NCBI RefSeq assembly: GCF_003383615.1
Contig: NZ_QNUL01000002.1
Span: 310,001 to 374,000, forward strand
DNA length: 64,000 nucleotides
Direction: 5' to 3'
DNA from: Dyadobacter luteus
GTDB lineage: Bacteria; Bacteroidota; Bacteroidia; Cytophagales; Spirosomataceae
Below are positions 25,672-33,727 of this stretch, piece by piece. The notes beneath the pieces are model-generated. The model worked only from the letters and a program-made list of their open reading frames with translations. It was not told the DNA's origin and searched no databases. A program made the position numbers and the translations under genes. Every line of letters starts with the position of its first letter. Within the stretch, counting starts at the first letter, position 1.

Positions 25672-26636
25672 TTCCGATTGAGCACACTAATAATCAACTT
25701 CTTAACCGTATCCATTTCCTCCGGCTTGCTGGCAGCGGCAAAAAGTGTTAAGCTGGCAAGCGCCTCATTACTAATGAGCAGATTTCCGTATTTTGACTGT
25801 AACAAACCATTCACTTCCAGGAATAGCAAAAAACAAGCTGCGGCGATTCGTTTGTTGCCATCCACAAATGAGTGATTCTTGATGATCAGATAGAGTAATG
25901 TAGCCGCCTTTTCTTCGATGGAAGGATAAAAGTCAACATCTCCGAAACCTTTGCTAATCTGTGCAACGGAGCTTTTGAAGCTATCGTCCTTTTCTTTTCC
26001 AAAAACAGAAGACTCAAATTCGCTTCTCATGGCTTCAATGACGTTTTGGTAGTCTGGTAATTCCGGGTATGTTGCCGGATGCGTGTTTCTGCCTTTCTGA
26101 TCAAGATTTTCATGATCATAGTCGTCCAGAAGTTCAAGACCTTTTGCAAATTGGTCAAGCCATGCGATATCAGGATCTCCGATCTTTGTTTCAATGGCTC
26201 TGCTTAGAATACGGATTCCATCTTTCAGGGTTTGAACCTGCTGTTGTTTTTGAGCCAGTCGTTTTTCGTTGATGGCATAACCCTGTATTAGGTAGTCTTT
26301 TAAACGCTGGGTAGCCCAGATCCGGAAGTTGGTAGCTTTATTAGAGTTTACTCTGTATCCGATTGATAGGATCATGTCCAGGTTATAAACGTCCACTTGT
26401 CTAACAACCTGCCGTTTGCCTTCTGTTTGAACTATTTCCATTTTGGAAATAGTTGCGTCCGGTTTAAGCTCTCCGTCATTCAAGATATTTTTGATGTGCT
26501 TGTTAATCGCTGGTACCTCTGTGCCAAATAAAGAGGCAATTTGTTTTTGACTTAACCAAATGGTTTCGTCTCTGACAATTACCTCAATATGGCTTTGTCC
26601 GTCATTGTTCTGATAAATTTCTATTTGATTCTCCAT
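25665..26636 (-). CDS. RhuM-Fic/Doc fusion protein
   Basis: The 323-residue protein has an N-terminal RhuM (virulence RhuM) domain of about 130 residues (VIVRDETIWLSQKQIASLFG, NFRIWATQRLKDYLIQGY), then a linker helix. The C-terminal Fic/Doc domain carries the catalytic motif HSFVDGNKR at 255-263. Fic enzymes transfer AMP or phosphate to proteins; the motif's NKR end, not NGR, resembles Doc, which phosphorylates EF-Tu. The role of RhuM-Fic proteins is not settled; they are common in accessory islands. No antitoxin neighbour is seen. Confidence 0.9.
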   Translation of the reverse strand: MENQIEIYQNNDGQSHIEVIVRDETIWLSQKQIASLFGTEVPAINKHIKNILNDGELKPDATISKMEIVQTEGKRQVVRQVDVYNLDMILSIGYRVNSNKATNFRIWATQRLKDYLIQGYAINEKRLAQKQQQVQTLKDGIRILSRAIETKIGDPDIAWLDQFAKGLELLDDYDHENLDQKGRNTHPATYPELPDYQNVIEAMRSEFESSVFGKEKDDSFKSSVAQISKGFGDVDFYPSIEEKAATLLYLIIKNHSFVDGNKRIAAACFLLFLEVNGLLQSKYGNLLISNEALASLTLFAAASKPEEMDTVKKLIISVLNRNQ

Positions 26637-26801
26637 GCTAAGATTTGATTGCGTCGAAGTTAGCGAAAAGCTGATAAAGGAAAAGTGACTAATAAAATTG
26701 AGGTATTTTTGACAGGTGCAATGCCAAACGATAATTTTTTTTGATGTTGAAAATGACAGACTTTGGTGTCAATTCGGACAAAATACCTCCACCAACTCAT
26801 C

Positions 26802-26981
26802 CTACCTGATCACAAGCACAAAAATCCCGTAAATAACCAAAATCAGAAAGAGCACAGTAATAATGATCGCGCTTGACCTGAAAACAAATTGACTGGGCTC
26901 TCTTTCTCCGCAATGCGGACAAAATTCGGCGTTGGCAGACACTGGTTTTCTGCAGGTTCGGCATGTAATCAAGTTTGACAT
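26802..26981 (-). CDS. small zinc-ribbon membrane protein
   Basis: The 59-residue protein begins MSNLITCRTCRKPVS with a CxxC pair (Cys7, Cys10). It continues with a second pair FCPHCG (Cys21, Cys24) and ends in one hydrophobic helix (IITVLFLILVIYGIFVLV, about 39-57). This is a zinc-ribbon head on a membrane anchor, similar to small bacterial zinc-ribbon proteins. An overlapping longer frame in this stretch lacks the cysteine motif and is not protein-like. The function is unknown. Confidence 0.72.
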   Translation of the reverse strand: MSNLITCRTCRKPVSANAEFCPHCGEREPSQFVFRSSAIIITVLFLILVIYGIFVLVIR

Positions 26982-27148
26982 ATCGTAGTCTGGTTTTTAC
27001 TAAATAAAATAAGAATAACCCCATTCTGGTAATTTTATTTACCAACGGTCAACTGATGGCAACAAAGGGCAGATTCCGGACGTGGCGAATTATTATCAAT
27101 CGTTATGACCATCAGGAACAGATGTTTTCTCTGGCTATCACAGATCTC

Positions 27149-27178
27149 TTGCTTTTCCAACCCATCCGCCTATTTTTG
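27149..27178 (+). promoter_or_regulatory. candidate promoter of the AraC-gap region
   Basis: TTG at 27149-27151 is separated by 19 bases from TATTTTTG at 27171-27178, which fits the Bacteroidota -33/-7 consensus. The start codon of the AraC gene is only 17 bp downstream, giving a short leader. Confidence 0.45.
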
Positions 27179-27194
27179 AAAGAAAAACAACTTA

Positions 27195-28082
27195 ATGGTT
27201 TTTGAAAATTCGAACGAAATTCTAAGTCTTTATGACCTGGGGCCGGATGACAGCGGTTTGGTTTATGACGTGCGTAATACTGATATGACTTTTATCTGGA
27301 ATGTGGGCGGCCGTATGAACATTACCGTGGACAAGGTCAGCTTTCACCTTCAAAAAAATCAGATCATTTTCTTAACAGAATTTCACAGGGTTGATCATAT
27401 CGAAATCGAATCGGCAAGGATGGTCAGGTTCAATCAGCCGTTTTACTGTGTGGTGAATCATGACAATGAGGTAGGTAGTAAGGGACTTTTGTTTTTCGGG
27501 GCTGACGGGGTACCTATTATCACTGTGCAGGATGAAATGATCCGGGATTTTGAGCTGTCCTGGGAAAGTTTCCGTGCTGAAATGTATAAAACCGATATTC
27601 TGCAACAGGAAATGCTGCAGGCTATCCTGAAACGAATGCTGATTCTTTCAGTAAGAATATTAAGACAGTCGAGCAATATCAGCAAGCTCGACAAAAGTCA
27701 GGGAGAGATTGTCAGGGAATTCAATTATCTGGTCGATAAGCATTTTGCTTCTCACCATAATGTAGCTTTTTATGCCTCTCAGCTTAATAAATCACCCAAA
27801 ACACTCTCGAATCTTTTCTCTTTGGTTTCCAACCGCACGCCGCTCAGTATCATCCATGACCGAATCATGACGCACGCTAAAAGACAGATCAACTATAGCA
27901 ATTTGTCGATAAAGGAAATCGCCTACGAACTGGGTTATGACGATATCCAGACGTTCAGCCGCTTTTTTAAAGGTAAAGAGGGCGTCTCACCCGGGCATTA
28001 CAGGGAGCAGTCAGGGCAAACCTTACAACAAAAGGAAGAATTGACAACAAAACAGGAATTATTGCCTATCAAAAACATATAG
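27195..28082 (+). CDS. AraC-family transcriptional regulator
   Basis: The 295-residue product has an N-terminal cupin-type half (VGGRMNITVDKVSFHLQKNQIIFLTE in pieces) and a C-terminal AraC double helix-turn-helix (VAFYASQLNKSPKTLSNLFS; IKEIAYELGYDDIQTFSRFFK). It ends GVSPGHYREQ with a polar tail. It lies 57 bp before the gap gene on the same strand and may control it or the downstream oxidase. The sensed ligand is unknown. Confidence 0.92.
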   Translation: MVFENSNEILSLYDLGPDDSGLVYDVRNTDMTFIWNVGGRMNITVDKVSFHLQKNQIIFLTEFHRVDHIEIESARMVRFNQPFYCVVNHDNEVGSKGLLFFGADGVPIITVQDEMIRDFELSWESFRAEMYKTDILQQEMLQAILKRMLILSVRILRQSSNISKLDKSQGEIVREFNYLVDKHFASHHNVAFYASQLNKSPKTLSNLFSLVSNRTPLSIIHDRIMTHAKRQINYSNLSIKEIAYELGYDDIQTFSRFFKGKEGVSPGHYREQSGQTLQQKEELTTKQELLPIKNI

Positions 28083-28139
28083 ATATGATGCAACTTTGAG
28101 TCATTAAATCAAAAGGATTTTTTACTCAAAAACAGTATC

Positions 28140-29123
28140 ATGAAAAAAATAGCAATTAATGGATTTGGCCGCATCGGCCGTGCTGCATTAAAGATTATCT
28201 TCGAAAACAATGATCTGGAACTGGTGGCTGTCAATGACCTGATGAGCATTGAAAACGCTGCTTATCTGCTTAAGTACGATAGTAACTACGGGAAATATGA
28301 GAAACAGGTCAGCGTGGAGGGAGACACCATCGTGGTAGCAGGAAAGGCAGTGAAATACCATAGTATCAGGGAAATTGAGAACCTTCCCTGGAAATCGCTG
28401 GGTGTGGATGTGGTAATAGAAAGCACAGGTTTTTTTACCAACAACGCCGACGCTGAAAAACACATTACTTCCGGAGCAAAATTTGTGGTGATTTCCGGCC
28501 CGACAAAGGACACACCGACGATTGTTCACGGCGTAAATACAGAAGAAGGAAAGGTGTCAATTTTCTCCTGCGCGAGCTGTACTACCAATAGCATCAGTCC
28601 TGTGATAGAGATACTGGGCCGAAAACTGGGTATCAAAAAAGCAATTCTGAATACAACACACGCCTACACAGCTTCACAGACGCTGGTAGACGCACCTTCT
28701 AAAAGAGAACCGCGTATGGGCCGTGCCGCGGGGATCAATCTGGCGCCGGCTGCCACCGGAGCAGCGATTGCTACAACAAAGGCATTACCCCAATATGCGG
28801 GTAAGTTTGATGGCATCGCAGTCCGTGTTCCGGTTGCATTAGGCTCTATTTCAGATATTACATTTATCGCCGAACGTGACACGACTGTCGAGGAAATCAA
28901 TCAGATTCTCACCGAGGAAGCAGCCACAGAACGTTATGCGCAGGTGGTAGCTGTAACTGACGAACCCCTTGTTTCTACAGACATTGCCAAAAGCACTTTC
29001 GCTGCAACAGTAGACCTTGAAATGACACGTGTAGTGGATGGTGATCTGGTAAAGGTGATGGCCTGGTATGATAACGAATGGGGATTTACCAGCCAGATGA
29101 TCAGACAGATCCAGTCGCTTTAA
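28140..29123 (+). CDS. gap: glyceraldehyde-3-phosphate dehydrogenase
   Basis: The 327-residue enzyme catalyses the NAD-dependent oxidative phosphorylation step of glycolysis. NAD-binding NGFGRIGRAAL opens the protein (residues 8-18), and the catalytic cysteine is C147 in SCASCTTNSISP. The substrate histidine region and the long S-loop (PSKREPRMGRAAGINLAPAATG) follow. The length is normal. It follows an AraC regulator and its stop TAA shares a base with the start ATG of the PPOX-family gene (TAATG), which shows translation coupling. Gap in an AraC-regulated accessory operon is unusual and it may be a second copy. Confidence 0.95.
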   Translation: MKKIAINGFGRIGRAALKIIFENNDLELVAVNDLMSIENAAYLLKYDSNYGKYEKQVSVEGDTIVVAGKAVKYHSIREIENLPWKSLGVDVVIESTGFFTNNADAEKHITSGAKFVVISGPTKDTPTIVHGVNTEEGKVSIFSCASCTTNSISPVIEILGRKLGIKKAILNTTHAYTASQTLVDAPSKREPRMGRAAGINLAPAATGAAIATTKALPQYAGKFDGIAVRVPVALGSISDITFIAERDTTVEEINQILTEEAATERYAQVVAVTDEPLVSTDIAKSTFAATVDLEMTRVVDGDLVKVMAWYDNEWGFTSQMIRQIQSL

Positions 29124-29773
29124 TGGACAACCCAACCCTCATCAACCCGGATATGAATTACTCAAAGCTCGCATTTACCGAACAGATCAAGGCCATTCAG
29201 GAAAGAATGGGGAGTCGCAATACCTACGACAGGGTGGAAAAGATGAGTTTCAGGGAAGGGTTGACCGGGGTTGAAGCGAACTTCATCGGCCATATGGATA
29301 GCTTCTACATGGCCTCCCAGGGGGAAAATGACTTCCCGTATATTCAGCACCGCGGTGGGCCAGCAGGGTTTGTCAGGATTATTGACAACGAAACTATCGG
29401 ATTTGTCGACTTCGGAGGAAACCGGCAATATATCTCGGTCGGCAATATTTCGGGTAATCCAAAAGTGTCTTTGATTTTCGTTTCCTACCCCATGCAGGCG
29501 CGGTTGAAGATTTATGCAGAAGCAGAAGTCATAGAGATCAGAGACAATCCTGATCTCTATGATCTTCTCCGGCCTGATAACTATAAGTTCAAACCTGAAA
29601 GGATGCTGATTTTTCACATCAAGGCCTATGACTGGAACTGTCCGCAACATATCACGCCCCGGTATACGCGACAGGAAATCGAGCCGATCTTGGAAGAGCA
29701 GAATGAGTATGTACTGGAACTTCAGAAGGAAATACAGAATCTGAAAAACAAATTGTTGCAGGTTGGGAGCTAA
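29123..29773 (+). CDS. pyridoxamine-phosphate-oxidase-fold flavoprotein
   Basis: The 216-residue product has the split-barrel flavin-binding fold of the PPOX family (FPYIQHRGGPAGFVRIID, GFVDFGGNRQYISVGNI). The middle FIGHMDSFYMAS and the tail AYDWNCPQHITPRY are typical of the PNPOx-like branch sometimes called pyridoxamine 5'-phosphate oxidase-related. The C-terminus is a helical coiled coil. I place the start at the ATG overlapping the gap stop (29123); the frame extends further upstream into gap, and MNYSK at 29156 is an alternative. Reaction unknown. Confidence 0.85.
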   Translation: MDNPTLINPDMNYSKLAFTEQIKAIQERMGSRNTYDRVEKMSFREGLTGVEANFIGHMDSFYMASQGENDFPYIQHRGGPAGFVRIIDNETIGFVDFGGNRQYISVGNISGNPKVSLIFVSYPMQARLKIYAEAEVIEIRDNPDLYDLLRPDNYKFKPERMLIFHIKAYDWNCPQHITPRYTRQEIEPILEEQNEYVLELQKEIQNLKNKLLQVGS

Positions 29774-30029
29774 GTGGTTCTGGTGTTTAATTAGTTGTTT
29801 TTCTGTTGTTTATATGCATATTGTTGAGTCTTCAGTCAGATGCTGCTGCTGATGAAAATATCGTCCGGACTACCGGCTAAGTGAAAACTGGCACCATAGG
29901 CTCATCCGGCATGTGGATACTTTTGGAGCGAAAAGCTACTGGTTTCTTCTTTGTTAACGCTTCGAAAAAGTAGTAGTGGCCGGCCTTGACAAATCAGGGA
30001 TGGCATAACCAAAAAAGTGATTGCGAAGT

Positions 30030-31013
30030 ATGAACAGCGATTTACAGATCAGGCATGACTGGACCATTGAGGAAATAGAAAAAATTTATAATCAGCCGTT
30101 GCTGGAGCTGGTATACCGGGCAGCTACCGTGCACCGGCATTACCACCCGGCCAATCAGGTGCAGGTATGTACGCTACTTTCGATCAAAACAGGAGGCTGC
30201 CCTGAAGATTGCGCCTATTGCGGTCAGGCAGCAAGGTACAACACCGGGATCACAGTGAAGCCGCTGATGTCGGCAGAGCAGGTGGTCGGCATTGCCCGAA
30301 GGGCCAAAGAAGCGGGATCTTCCAGATTCTGTATGGCAGCTGCATGGCGCGAAGTTCGTGATAACAGGGATTTTGACAATGTACTGGAAATGGTGCGCGG
30401 AGTCAATGAGCTGGGTCTTGAAGTATGCTGCACATTGGGAATGCTGTCGCAAAGCCAGGCCGATCGTTTGCAGTTGGCAGGTCTGCATGCCTACAATCAT
30501 AATCTGGATACCTCTGAGAACCACTATGATGAAATCATCTCTACCCGTACTTTTGACGACAGACTCACTACCTTAAACCGTGTACGCAAAGCAGGGATAT
30601 CCGTTTGTTCAGGTGGAATTATCGGGTTGGGAGAAACACATGCAGACCGTGTAAATATGTTGCATACACTTGCGACCCTTTCAAAGCACCCGGAATCAGT
30701 TCCTGTAAACGCGTTGGCGCGGGTGAGAGGCACCCCACTGGAAGAACTACCGAAAGTCGATACCTGGGAAATGGTGCGAATGATCGCTACAGCACGGATT
30801 ATTATGCCAGCCTCAATGGTCAGGCTAAGTGCCGGCCGTTCAGAAATGAGTACGGAAGAGCAATCCTGGTGTTTTATGGCAGGCGCGAATTCTATCTTTA
30901 CCAGCGAAAGTGACGAGCTTTTGGTAACCCCTAATCCCAGACTTGACGATGACCGGAAGATGTTCGAGCTGCTTGGTCTGATACCGATGTCCACAGATAA
31001 GCACTATGCCTAA
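30030..31013 (+). CDS. bioB: biotin synthase
   Basis: The 327-residue radical-SAM enzyme inserts sulfur into dethiobiotin, the last step of biotin synthesis. The [4Fe-4S] motif CPEDCAYC gives cysteines 57, 61 and 64. SEQ-like text [12 protein letters not shown] precedes it, and the LGMLSQSQ and YNHNLDTS segments bind SAM and substrate. [16 protein letters not shown] carries the arginine that ligates the second cluster. I chose ATG 30030 over the TTG nine bases upstream. It stands alone here, with no other bio genes in the window. Confidence 0.95.
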   Translation: MNSDLQIRHDWTIEEIEKIYNQPLLELVYRAATVHRHYHPANQVQVCTLLSIKTGGCPEDCAYCGQAARYNTGITVKPLMSAEQVVGIARRAKEAGSSRFCMAAAWREVRDNRDFDNVLEMVRGVNELGLEVCCTLGMLSQSQADRLQLAGLHAYNHNLDTSENHYDEIISTRTFDDRLTTLNRVRKAGISVCSGGIIGLGETHADRVNMLHTLATLSKHPESVPVNALARVRGTPLEELPKVDTWEMVRMIATARIIMPASMVRLSAGRSEMSTEEQSWCFMAGANSIFTSESDELLVTPNPRLDDDRKMFELLGLIPMSTDKHYA

Positions 31014-31199
31014 TTTGTTTCACCCGGTTTGATCGGATGACAGGTTATGTCGGTTTTGCCCGTTTTTCAATTTTAATGATATGGCTCATTTTTCAGGGAA
31101 AACTGGCATCGTAGTTTTGCTGATGATAAGAGAGAATGGTAGAATCGCAGAGTGGAGTACTCGGTGAGAAGCTCGCATGATTCACTCTGAGGGGCATTG

Positions 31200-31835
31200 A
31201 TGTTGAATTCACAAGCAGGTTTTGATATGGATATACAAGATTTGTTATTGGAAATAAGGCAAGTCGAACATGGCTTTAAACATATAATAGAAGCCGGGGA
31301 GAAGATTCTGGCAGAACGGGATGTAAATCATTTCGATGTAGCTGTGGGCTTGCTGTCTGAAGAAAGTTATCAGCTGCGGATGCTGGGAACCCATCTACTA
31401 GGGGAATTGTCACCTGTTCAGCCGGGTGCTTTAAAAATTCTGCAAACACAGGTTGCGGCTGATCCCAACTGGCGCGTACAGGAAATGCTGGCCAAGGCAT
31501 TTGATCATTATTGTCTGATCATAGGTTACGAACATGCTGTGCCGATAGTCAGGGAGTGGCTCAACATTGAAAATGTAAATGTGAACAGGGCAGTTGTTGA
31601 GGGATTGCGGATCTGGACAAGCAGGCCCTATTTCAATGCCAATCCTGAGATTGCCATAACATTGATAAGCCAGCACAAGGCAAACCAGAGTGACTACCTG
31701 AGAAAGTCAGTAGGGAATGCCCTGCGTGACATCAGGAAAAAATATCCGGCTCTGATTGATCATGAAACAGCAGGGTGGGATCTTACAGATATAAAGATCA
31801 AATTTACCCACAAGCTGGTATATAAAACTCAGTGA
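31200..31835 (+). CDS. AlkD-like HEAT-repeat DNA alkylation repair protein
   Basis: The 212-residue product is built of short helical repeats. The C-terminal part (IVREWLNIENVNVNRAVVEGL, SRPYFNANPEIAITLI, YLRKSVGNALRDIRKKYP) matches the AlkD family of DNA glycosylases, which excise positively charged alkylated bases. It is cytosolic. AlkD relatives include resistance enzymes of producers of bulky alkylating compounds. The start is ATG 31200; a TTG lies just before. Its stop is one base before the ClbS-like gene, so both are one operon. Confidence 0.88.
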   Translation: MLNSQAGFDMDIQDLLLEIRQVEHGFKHIIEAGEKILAERDVNHFDVAVGLLSEESYQLRMLGTHLLGELSPVQPGALKILQTQVAADPNWRVQEMLAKAFDHYCLIIGYEHAVPIVREWLNIENVNVNRAVVEGLRIWTSRPYFNANPEIAITLISQHKANQSDYLRKSVGNALRDIRKKYPALIDHETAGWDLTDIKIKFTHKLVYKTQ

Positions 31836-31836
31836 T

Positions 31837-32349
31837 ATGGCAGTCGCGGCGAATAAAGACGAATTAAGCAAGGCGATAAAAGATAATTATGCCAGGCTTA
31901 AAACAGAGTTAGAAGGCATTAGTCCGGAAATTGCGGGCATTCAGGAACTGGAAGGTCATTCGAAGGGGACATTGATGAGTATCCATAACCTGGTTGCATA
32001 TCTTGTAGGTTGGGGGGAACTTGTACTGAAATGGAACCAGGGAAAGGATGACTCAATGGACGTGGATTTTCCTGAAACAGGCTTCGGATGGAACCAGCTG
32101 GGGAAGCTTGCACAGAAGTTTTATGGTGATTATAGTGATGAAACCTATCCGTCATTGCTCTGCAGATTGGATAAGGTTGTTGGTCAGGTCCTGAGCCTGG
32201 TGGATCAGAAAACAGATGAGCAGCTCTATGGTTTTCCCTGGTACGGGAAATGGACGCTGGGCAGAATGATACAGTTTAATACCTCTTCTCCCTACGCTAA
32301 TGCCAGAGCACGGTTAAGAAAATGGAAAAGGGAAAAGAAACGAATTTAA
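31837..32349 (+). CDS. ClbS/DfsB-family four-helix-bundle protein
   Basis: The 170-residue protein matches the ClbS/DfsB (DUF1706) family. The signature pieces are VAYLVGWGELVLKW, GWNQLGKLAQKFY, and GFPWYGKWTLGRMIQFNTSSPYANARARLRKW (given here split). Colibactin producers carry ClbS, which hydrolyses the cyclopropane warhead and protects the cell's DNA. The gene follows the AlkD-like gene after one base, so both are probably co-expressed. The product may protect against an alkylating compound made by a neighbour or met in nature. The exact reaction here is not shown. Confidence 0.9.
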   Translation: MAVAANKDELSKAIKDNYARLKTELEGISPEIAGIQELEGHSKGTLMSIHNLVAYLVGWGELVLKWNQGKDDSMDVDFPETGFGWNQLGKLAQKFYGDYSDETYPSLLCRLDKVVGQVLSLVDQKTDEQLYGFPWYGKWTLGRMIQFNTSSPYANARARLRKWKREKKRI

Positions 32350-32362
32350 TCAGGCCACAACC

Positions 32363-32689
32363 TTGAAAAAACTAATCGTTATCAAGGCTATCCATACTTT
32401 GATATGGGTGTTTTTTAATATAGTAATCTTTTACATGTCCTACGCGGTCATTACAGACAACATGGACGGCCGGTTTTGGCTGGGGTATGTGTTTGTCATT
32501 ATTGAGGGACTGGTGCTTGTGTGCTTCGGCTGGACTTGCCCTATCAGTATCATCGCAAGAAAATATACTGGTTCCCAAAGGGCAAATTTTGATATATATT
32601 TGCCTGAATGGCTGGCAGAGCATACCAAAACTATTTACACGTCAATTATGGCAGCGATTGTTTTGCTTACAATCTATCGCCTGCTATGA
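32363..32689 (+). CDS. small integral membrane protein, DUF2784-like
   Basis: The 108-residue protein has three or four hydrophobic helices (AIHTLIWVFFNIVIFYMSY, FWLGYVFVIIEGLVLVCFGWTCP, SIMAAIVLLTIYRLL). The GWTCP segment with ISIIARKYTG resembles DUF2784 membrane proteins. It starts at a TTG 13 bp after the ClbS-like gene and is probably the third gene of that operon. Function unknown. After it the message ends in a 240-bp gap with only a weak hairpin before the convergent gene. Confidence 0.7.
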   Translation: MKKLIVIKAIHTLIWVFFNIVIFYMSYAVITDNMDGRFWLGYVFVIIEGLVLVCFGWTCPISIIARKYTGSQRANFDIYLPEWLAEHTKTIYTSIMAAIVLLTIYRLL

Positions 32690-32930
32690 GGTCATGCTAA
32701 AAATTACAGCTTGTTATCCCCCTTTTTCAACAGTGGAAGTAAGGTTTTTTAGCCTGCACTTACCGTGAGTGAGGAAATCCCGTATTAAAGGGTTTGGTTA
32801 TGTGATTACTGATTTTGAACCATAGCCAGGGCGTCTGCAATCTACATTGATGTCCACGGGTCCGTTGAGCCGGGTTCTCAGCCCAACGGTACATAAGTTG
32901 TCAGCCGGTCTTCAGATGGATTCTGCTTGT

Positions 32931-33716
32931 TTACTCAATAGGACTGATCAGGACTTCTACTTCATCTGATTCAGCTGCATCATCGGCGTTTGCCTCTGAA
33001 GGTTGCCTTGTCTTGTCGCGTATAGTCAACTCCATCTCAAAATCGACTTTTGGAGTAGTGTACCTGTGCTTGTTTACACCAATGGTATCAAAATCACCTC
33101 TAATCACAGTGTAGCTATTGACTATGGTGCCGATAGGTTTGTCTTCTACATTCTTCAGGTATTTGCCCACCAGGCCAGCAATGCTGCTGACCAGATCCAG
33201 TGCCACTGTTACCGGTGTTGCTTTGGAAGCCAGCGAGGCAATCTGGGTTACCAGCGATTTGTAATCTTCATCTCCCTTCACTTCCGCCATGATGGAAGCT
33301 GCTTCACGCAGTTTCTTTCTGGATTTAATAATTGAGCAGAACGCATGTATCTGATTCGGACTCTTGTCTGCTTCACTGGTTTTCTGCCAGTAATAAATCG
33401 TTTTGTTGATCGGCAGGTATTCATGGTCGCCGATTCTGGGAAATCCCTGAAGGTCTATACCGCCTACAAGCTGATTGCCTACATCACCGACTACCACCAC
33501 CAAACAATACAGATTCGCTCTGCCGGGAAACAGCGGTACTTTGGCTGTGTTGTTATCTTTGATGTACGGCGGAAGAATTCTGAGTTCCACTCCGCTGACT
33601 GACGATGAGTTTGCTATATCGCCATGTATCGTCGCAGGAGCTGTTGCCGCCGCCGGTTTTGCTTCCGGAAGAGGGGTTTGATAAATAATGTCGTTGGAAA
33701 AGAATTGAATAGCCAT
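32931..33716 (-). CDS. uncharacterised protein paired with a membrane amidohydrolase
   Basis: The 261-residue product lacks a signal peptide. It begins with a Pro/Ala-rich stretch, continues with a beta-rich middle (ANLYCLVVVVGDVGNQLVGGIDL, NKTIYYWQKT), a helical segment (SLVTQIASLASKATPVTVALD), another strand region, and an acidic tail (ANADDAAESDEVEV). I recognise no family. It lies 11 bp downstream of the amidohydrolase gene on the same strand, so they form one operon and probably one system. The function is unknown and worth study. Confidence 0.72.
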   Translation of the reverse strand: MAIQFFSNDIIYQTPLPEAKPAAATAPATIHGDIANSSSVSGVELRILPPYIKDNNTAKVPLFPGRANLYCLVVVVGDVGNQLVGGIDLQGFPRIGDHEYLPINKTIYYWQKTSEADKSPNQIHAFCSIIKSRKKLREAASIMAEVKGDEDYKSLVTQIASLASKATPVTVALDLVSSIAGLVGKYLKNVEDKPIGTIVNSYTVIRGDFDTIGVNKHRYTTPKVDFEMELTIRDKTRQPSEANADDAAESDEVEVLISPIE

Positions 33717-33727
33717 CTTTTTCAGGG

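Noticed and set aside
29774-30029. Short text KTGTIGSSGMWILLERK resembling the end of a serine hydrolase
   Set aside because: It is short, broken by stops, and the similarity is too weak to support a pseudogene.
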